Of a stretch of DNA of 64,000 nt, positions 60,989 to 64,000 are shown in pieces. The translations under genes and the position numbers were made by a program. Origin of the DNA: Natronomonas halophila (GTDB taxonomy: Archaea; Halobacteriota; Halobacteria; Halobacteriales; Haloarculaceae); the NCBI RefSeq assembly GCF_013391085.1, contig NZ_CP058334.1, positions 62,001-126,000 of the forward strand, in the 5' to 3' direction. The number at the start of each line of letters is the position of its first letter. The stretch's first letter is position 1. The notes under the pieces are model-generated. The model searched no databases. It was given only the letters and a program-made list of their open reading frames with translations, and had not been told where the DNA came from.

Positions 60989-62911
60989 CTATCGGGCCTC
61001 GTAGCCCGGCAGGTCCGCGAACACGGATTCGGCGTCGGCGATGGCGTCGGCCAGCGACTGGACGCCGGGCTTGTCGGCGCGCTCGTCGGCCGCGAAGACC
61101 CGGACGGTCTCCTCGCCACAGAGGACGAAGTCCATTCCGAGGCGTTCGGCTGTCGCCCGGAGGCCGAGGCCGGCGTCGGCTTTCCCCGCGAGCACTTTTC
61201 GGGCGGGCGACTCGTGGGCGCGCACCGCGAAGTCGAAGCCGTCGATGGCCTCGACGAGGTCGTGGCGGTCGACGCCCCGCTCGTCGGCGAGTTCCGCGAC
61301 GGCATTGCCGAGCGTCGTCCGCAGGCCGGCGTCGGTCGTCCGATTGACGAACCGCACCTCCTCGTCCACGATGTCAGCGAGGCCGTCGATGCCCTGCGGG
61401 TTGCCGGCGGGCACGACGAGCCCCCACTCGCGGGTCCAGCCCCCCAATTCGACGCCGTCAGCGGGTTCCGTGTCACCCGTCGTGACCGCGACGTCCGTAA
61501 CCCCGTTCCGAAGTCGGCGGAGGCCCTGCCGCGCGCCGACCGAGAGATACCGCGGCCGGGTGACATCGTCGAGAAGCCGTGAGAGTGCAGGGTCGTCCTC
61601 CCCGGCACCGAAGACTGCAGGCGCGCGCACGTCCGTCGAGAACAACTGTACCTCGACGCGTTCGCCCTCGTCGAGGTACTCGACGTCCGGCGGGACGGCG
61701 ACGACGCCGTCGGCCTCTACGAGACTCGTCGTCGCGCCGCTGCCCTTGTCGACGGGGTAGACGAGCGTGTTTCCCTCGCGTTGGGCGGCTTCGCCGCCTC
61801 CTCGGGCCGACTCCGTCGGCCCGCTCTCCACGAGGCCGGCCGGCATGTACCGCAAGCGCCCCTCGCTGTACCGTTCGCGGACCGCCATCGACCCTTCGAC
61901 GGTCGCCGTCTTGGGTTCGGGCAGGCCAGCGGCCTCCCGAATCGCGGGCGCGACGAACGTCTGGAAGATGGTCAGCGCCGAGACGGGATACCCCGGCAGG
62001 CCGACGTACGCGGAGCCTTTGAGTCGGCCGACCAGCATCGGCTTGCCGGGCTTGACCGCGACACCGTGCAACAGGAGTTCGCCCGTCTCCTCGACGACGC
62101 GGTAGATGACGTCGACCGCGGATGCGGAGGTCGACCCCGAGGAGAGCACGAGGTCGCATTCCTCGGCGGCCTCCCGGAGCACGGATTCCATCGCCTCGTA
62201 GTCGTCGCCAGCATGGGAGTAGAGTTTCGCCTCGCCGCCGGCCTCCTCGACCGCCGTCGCGGTCGTGTAACTGTTGACGTCGTAGATTTCGCCCGCGTCG
62301 CTGTTCAGCGAGTCGCCGGGCCGGACGAGTTCGTCGCCCGTCGATATGATGCCGACCGTCGGCTTGCCGCGAACCGGCACCTCGTCGACGCCAAGCGCCG
62401 ACAGCAGGCCGATTTCTCGGGGCGTCAGCACCGTTCCGGGGCCGAGCGCGCGCTCGCCGGCCGCGACGTCCGCGCCCGCGAACATCACGCGGTCGCCCGG
62501 CGCGAGCGACGTGCGCACCAGCACCGTGTCGCCGTCGGTGTCTGTTCGTTCGACCATCACCACCGCGTCGGCTCCCGGCGGGAGGACGGCGCCTGTCGAT
62601 ATTTCTGCACATTCGCCGGCGCCCACCTCTACGTCGGGTTCGGCACCGGCGTGGACCTCACCGACCAGTTCGAGTCGGTTCGGGTCGGCCTCGTCGGCGC
62701 CGAAGGTATCCTCGGCTTTGACTGCGTAACCATCGACGCTTGCGCGGTCGAACCCCGGCACGTCGAGTTCGGCGTCGATGCGCTCCGAAAGGACGCGGCC
62801 TCGTGCTTCGCGCAGCGGGACGGTCTCGTCCTCAGGTCGGAGGTCCAAATCCGCGATGACCTCGTGGGCTTCCTCGGGGTCGGCCAGGTCGCGGAACTGC
62901 TTTCTATTCAT
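60989..62911 (-). CDS. moeA: MoeA molybdenum insertase fused to a periplasmic-binding-like domain
   Basis: 640 residues from the ATG at 62911 (MNRKQFRDLADP); standalone MoeA is about 400. Residues 1-400: VPGFDRASVDGYAV, EISTGAVLPPGADAVVMVE, GIISTGDELV, SGSTSASAVDVIYRVVEE and GKPMLVG..GLPGYPVSALTIF. The C-terminal part (about 420-640) resembles the PBP-like/LysR-substrate-type domain seen in haloarchaeal and bacterial MoeA fusions (GVTDVAVTTGDTEPAD, VVPAGNPQGIDGLADI, ADAGLGLRATAERLG). It inserts molybdate or tungstate into adenylated molybdopterin. The fused domain may bind the oxyanion or sense molybdate. It overlaps the upstream moeA by 8 bp. Confidence 0.94.
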   Translation of the reverse strand: MNRKQFRDLADPEEAHEVIADLDLRPEDETVPLREARGRVLSERIDAELDVPGFDRASVDGYAVKAEDTFGADEADPNRLELVGEVHAGAEPDVEVGAGECAEISTGAVLPPGADAVVMVERTDTDGDTVLVRTSLAPGDRVMFAGADVAAGERALGPGTVLTPREIGLLSALGVDEVPVRGKPTVGIISTGDELVRPGDSLNSDAGEIYDVNSYTTATAVEEAGGEAKLYSHAGDDYEAMESVLREAAEECDLVLSSGSTSASAVDVIYRVVEETGELLLHGVAVKPGKPMLVGRLKGSAYVGLPGYPVSALTIFQTFVAPAIREAAGLPEPKTATVEGSMAVRERYSEGRLRYMPAGLVESGPTESARGGGEAAQREGNTLVYPVDKGSGATTSLVEADGVVAVPPDVEYLDEGERVEVQLFSTDVRAPAVFGAGEDDPALSRLLDDVTRPRYLSVGARQGLRRLRNGVTDVAVTTGDTEPADGVELGGWTREWGLVVPAGNPQGIDGLADIVDEEVRFVNRTTDAGLRTTLGNAVAELADERGVDRHDLVEAIDGFDFAVRAHESPARKVLAGKADAGLGLRATAERLGMDFVLCGEETVRVFAADERADKPGVQSLADAIADAESVFADLPGYEAR

Positions 62912-64000
62912 GGTACTCCCAGTTTTGGACCGCAACGGTTTCGCCTTCGGGAACCCCCTCCCGGCTTTCCTCGACGACGACCCAGCCGTCGGCCAAGGCG
63001 ACGCTTGAGAGGACGCCCGAGCCGCTGGCGCGAGTGGGCGTCGCTTCGAGGCCGGATTCGGGCTCGTCTAATTTCACCCGCACGAACGTCCGAACGCCGG
63101 GTTCGCTTCGAATCTTTCGGGTCAGCGTCGCCTCCCGCGTCGGCGGCGGATTCAGCGGCATCCGACCGAGATGCTTGATAAGGGGCCGCAAGAACTGGAC
63201 GGCGTTGACGATGGCCGCGACGGGATAGCCCGGCAGCATGACGACGGTGGTGTCCTGTACGCGGCCGAGCGCGACCGGATGACCGGGCTTGAGGGCGACG
63301 CCGTGGACGAGTATCTCGCCCAGTTCGTCGACCACCTCGGGGATGAGGTCCCGCTCGCCAACGGAGGAGCCGCCGGTCGTGACGACCACGTCGCGCGTCA
63401 GGTCCCGCTGGACGGCCGCCCGCAGGGCCTCGTGGTCGTCGGTCACGATGTTACGCCGCTTCACGTCGGCGCCCCAGCGCTCGGCGAGTCGCGAGACGGT
63501 AAAGCGGTTCGTCTCGATAACCTCGCCGGGGTCGGGGTCGGCCTGCACGAGTTCCTCGCCGGTCGGAATCACGGCGACTTCGGGTTCGGCGACGACTTCG
63601 ACGGTGTCGATGCCGGTGGCCTTCAGCAGGCCGAGGTCTGAAGGGCGCAACTGATGGCCGGGGTCGTAGAGCCGCTGGCCCTCGTCGACGTCCTCGCCGA
63701 CCGGCGCGACGTTTTCACCCTCGGCGACGGCGTCGAACACCTCCAGTTCGCCCGCGAGTTGTTCGGTCTGTTCGACCATCACGACGGCGTCTGCGCCCTC
63801 AGGCAGTTCGCTGCCGGTGTGGACCCGTGTTGCGGTGTCGGGGCCGACCGATTCGCCGGGGCGTAGGATGGCGGGCGAGCGGTCGGAAGCGCCGAAGGTG
63901 TCCTCCGCGCGGACCGCCCACCCGTCCATCGCGGCCCGTGGATAGTGGGGGACGTTCCGGGCGGCGTCGACCGGTTCCGCCAGCGTCCGGCCGTCGCAGA
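62904..64000 (-). CDS. moeA: MoeA molybdenum insertase (N-terminus outside the window)
   Basis: At least 365 residues; the frame is open to the window edge (… HYPRAAMDGWAV, with the MDGWAV motif visible), so the start is beyond 64000. MoeA features: AAMDGWAVRAEDTFGAS, VHTGSELPEGADAVVMVEQTE, VIPTGEELV, VTTGGSSVGERDLI, GKPMxxG-like GHPVALG and LPGYPVAAIV. It lacks the PBP-like fusion of the gene behind it, so the two tandem copies probably have distinct roles (for example Mo versus W, or adenylated intermediate versus metal loading). Its stop overlaps the start of the second moeA by 8 bp. Confidence 0.93.
   Translation of the reverse strand, partial: CDGRTLAEPVDAARNVPHYPRAAMDGWAVRAEDTFGASDRSPAILRPGESVGPDTATRVHTGSELPEGADAVVMVEQTEQLAGELEVFDAVAEGENVAPVGEDVDEGQRLYDPGHQLRPSDLGLLKATGIDTVEVVAEPEVAVIPTGEELVQADPDPGEVIETNRFTVSRLAERWGADVKRRNIVTDDHEALRAAVQRDLTRDVVVTTGGSSVGERDLIPEVVDELGEILVHGVALKPGHPVALGRVQDTTVVMLPGYPVAAIVNAVQFLRPLIKHLGRMPLNPPPTREATLTRKIRSEPGVRTFVRVKLDEPESGLEATPTRASGSGVLSSVALADGWVVVEESREGVPEGETVAVQNWEYHE

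Overview
The window is chromosomal DNA from a haloarchaeon (class Halobacteria). It is GC-rich, its proteins are strongly acidic, many genes have a TATA-like box 25-30 nt upstream of the start codon (leaderless transcripts), exported proteins carry twin-arginine signals, and several families are typically haloarchaeal (DUF5815, DUF7124, LWR-salt protein, MoeA fused to a periplasmic-binding-like domain). The genus cannot be fixed from the sequence.

Layout. (1) 1-9.9 kb, backbone: a truncated Tat lipoprotein, carB, a small winged-helix protein, DUF5815, a membrane protein, DUF7124, a GNAT acetyltransferase, an ACR3/BASS-type transporter and an SLC13/TrkA-C permease. A cluster of GC hairpins lies at 6.24-6.45 kb. 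(2) 9.9-10.7 kb, an AT-rich block without genes. (3) 10.7-48.6 kb, a continuous block for carboxylic-acid catabolism: seven AMP-forming acyl-CoA ligase family members, five acyl-CoA-dehydrogenase-fold proteins, four short-chain dehydrogenases, an enoyl-CoA hydratase, an ACAD10/11-type phosphotransferase, a branched-chain-amino-acid-type ABC importer, both subunits of a biotin-dependent acyl-CoA carboxylase, a BKACE enzyme, a 2,3-butanediol dehydrogenase beside E1alpha/E1beta/E2 of a 2-oxoacid (probably acetoin) dehydrogenase, and an IclR regulator. (4) 48.6-50.1 kb, a second gene-poor block with a decayed tandem duplication. (5) 50.1-64 kb, backbone: a SnoaL-like protein, GNAT, carA with a divergent Lrp regulator, type 1 IPP isomerase, a small HTH protein, MmgE/PrpD, quinone-oxidoreductase-like ADH, MoaB, PCD, LWR-salt protein, HAD phosphatase, CPBP protease and two tandem moeA genes, the last truncated by the window edge.

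How the catabolic genes may work together (inference). The importer operon runs ligase - substrate-binding protein - LivH - LivM - LivG - LivF - MFE-2-like SDR, with 1-80 bp spacing. That suggests uptake of an organic acid, activation to a CoA thioester and beta-oxidation. The genes at 10.7-15.7 kb (SDR, acyl-CoA dehydrogenase, CoA ligase, divergent phosphotransferase) match the enzyme classes of bacterial levulinate/4-hydroxyacid catabolism (LvaD, LvaC, LvaE, LvaA). Two ACAD10/11-like proteins lacking a normal catalytic base occur further along. This is the best candidate for a new system here: a haloarchaeal 4-hydroxyacyl-CoA phosphorylation route. Propionyl-CoA from such a route could enter the carboxylase encoded in the same block.

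Other points are near-identically placed palindromes upstream of the unlinked carA and carB genes, an intact but motif-degenerate acyl-CoA ligase in an operon with IclR, a 5'-truncated gene remnant behind the LWR-salt gene, and an IPP isomerase without the canonical active-site Cys.
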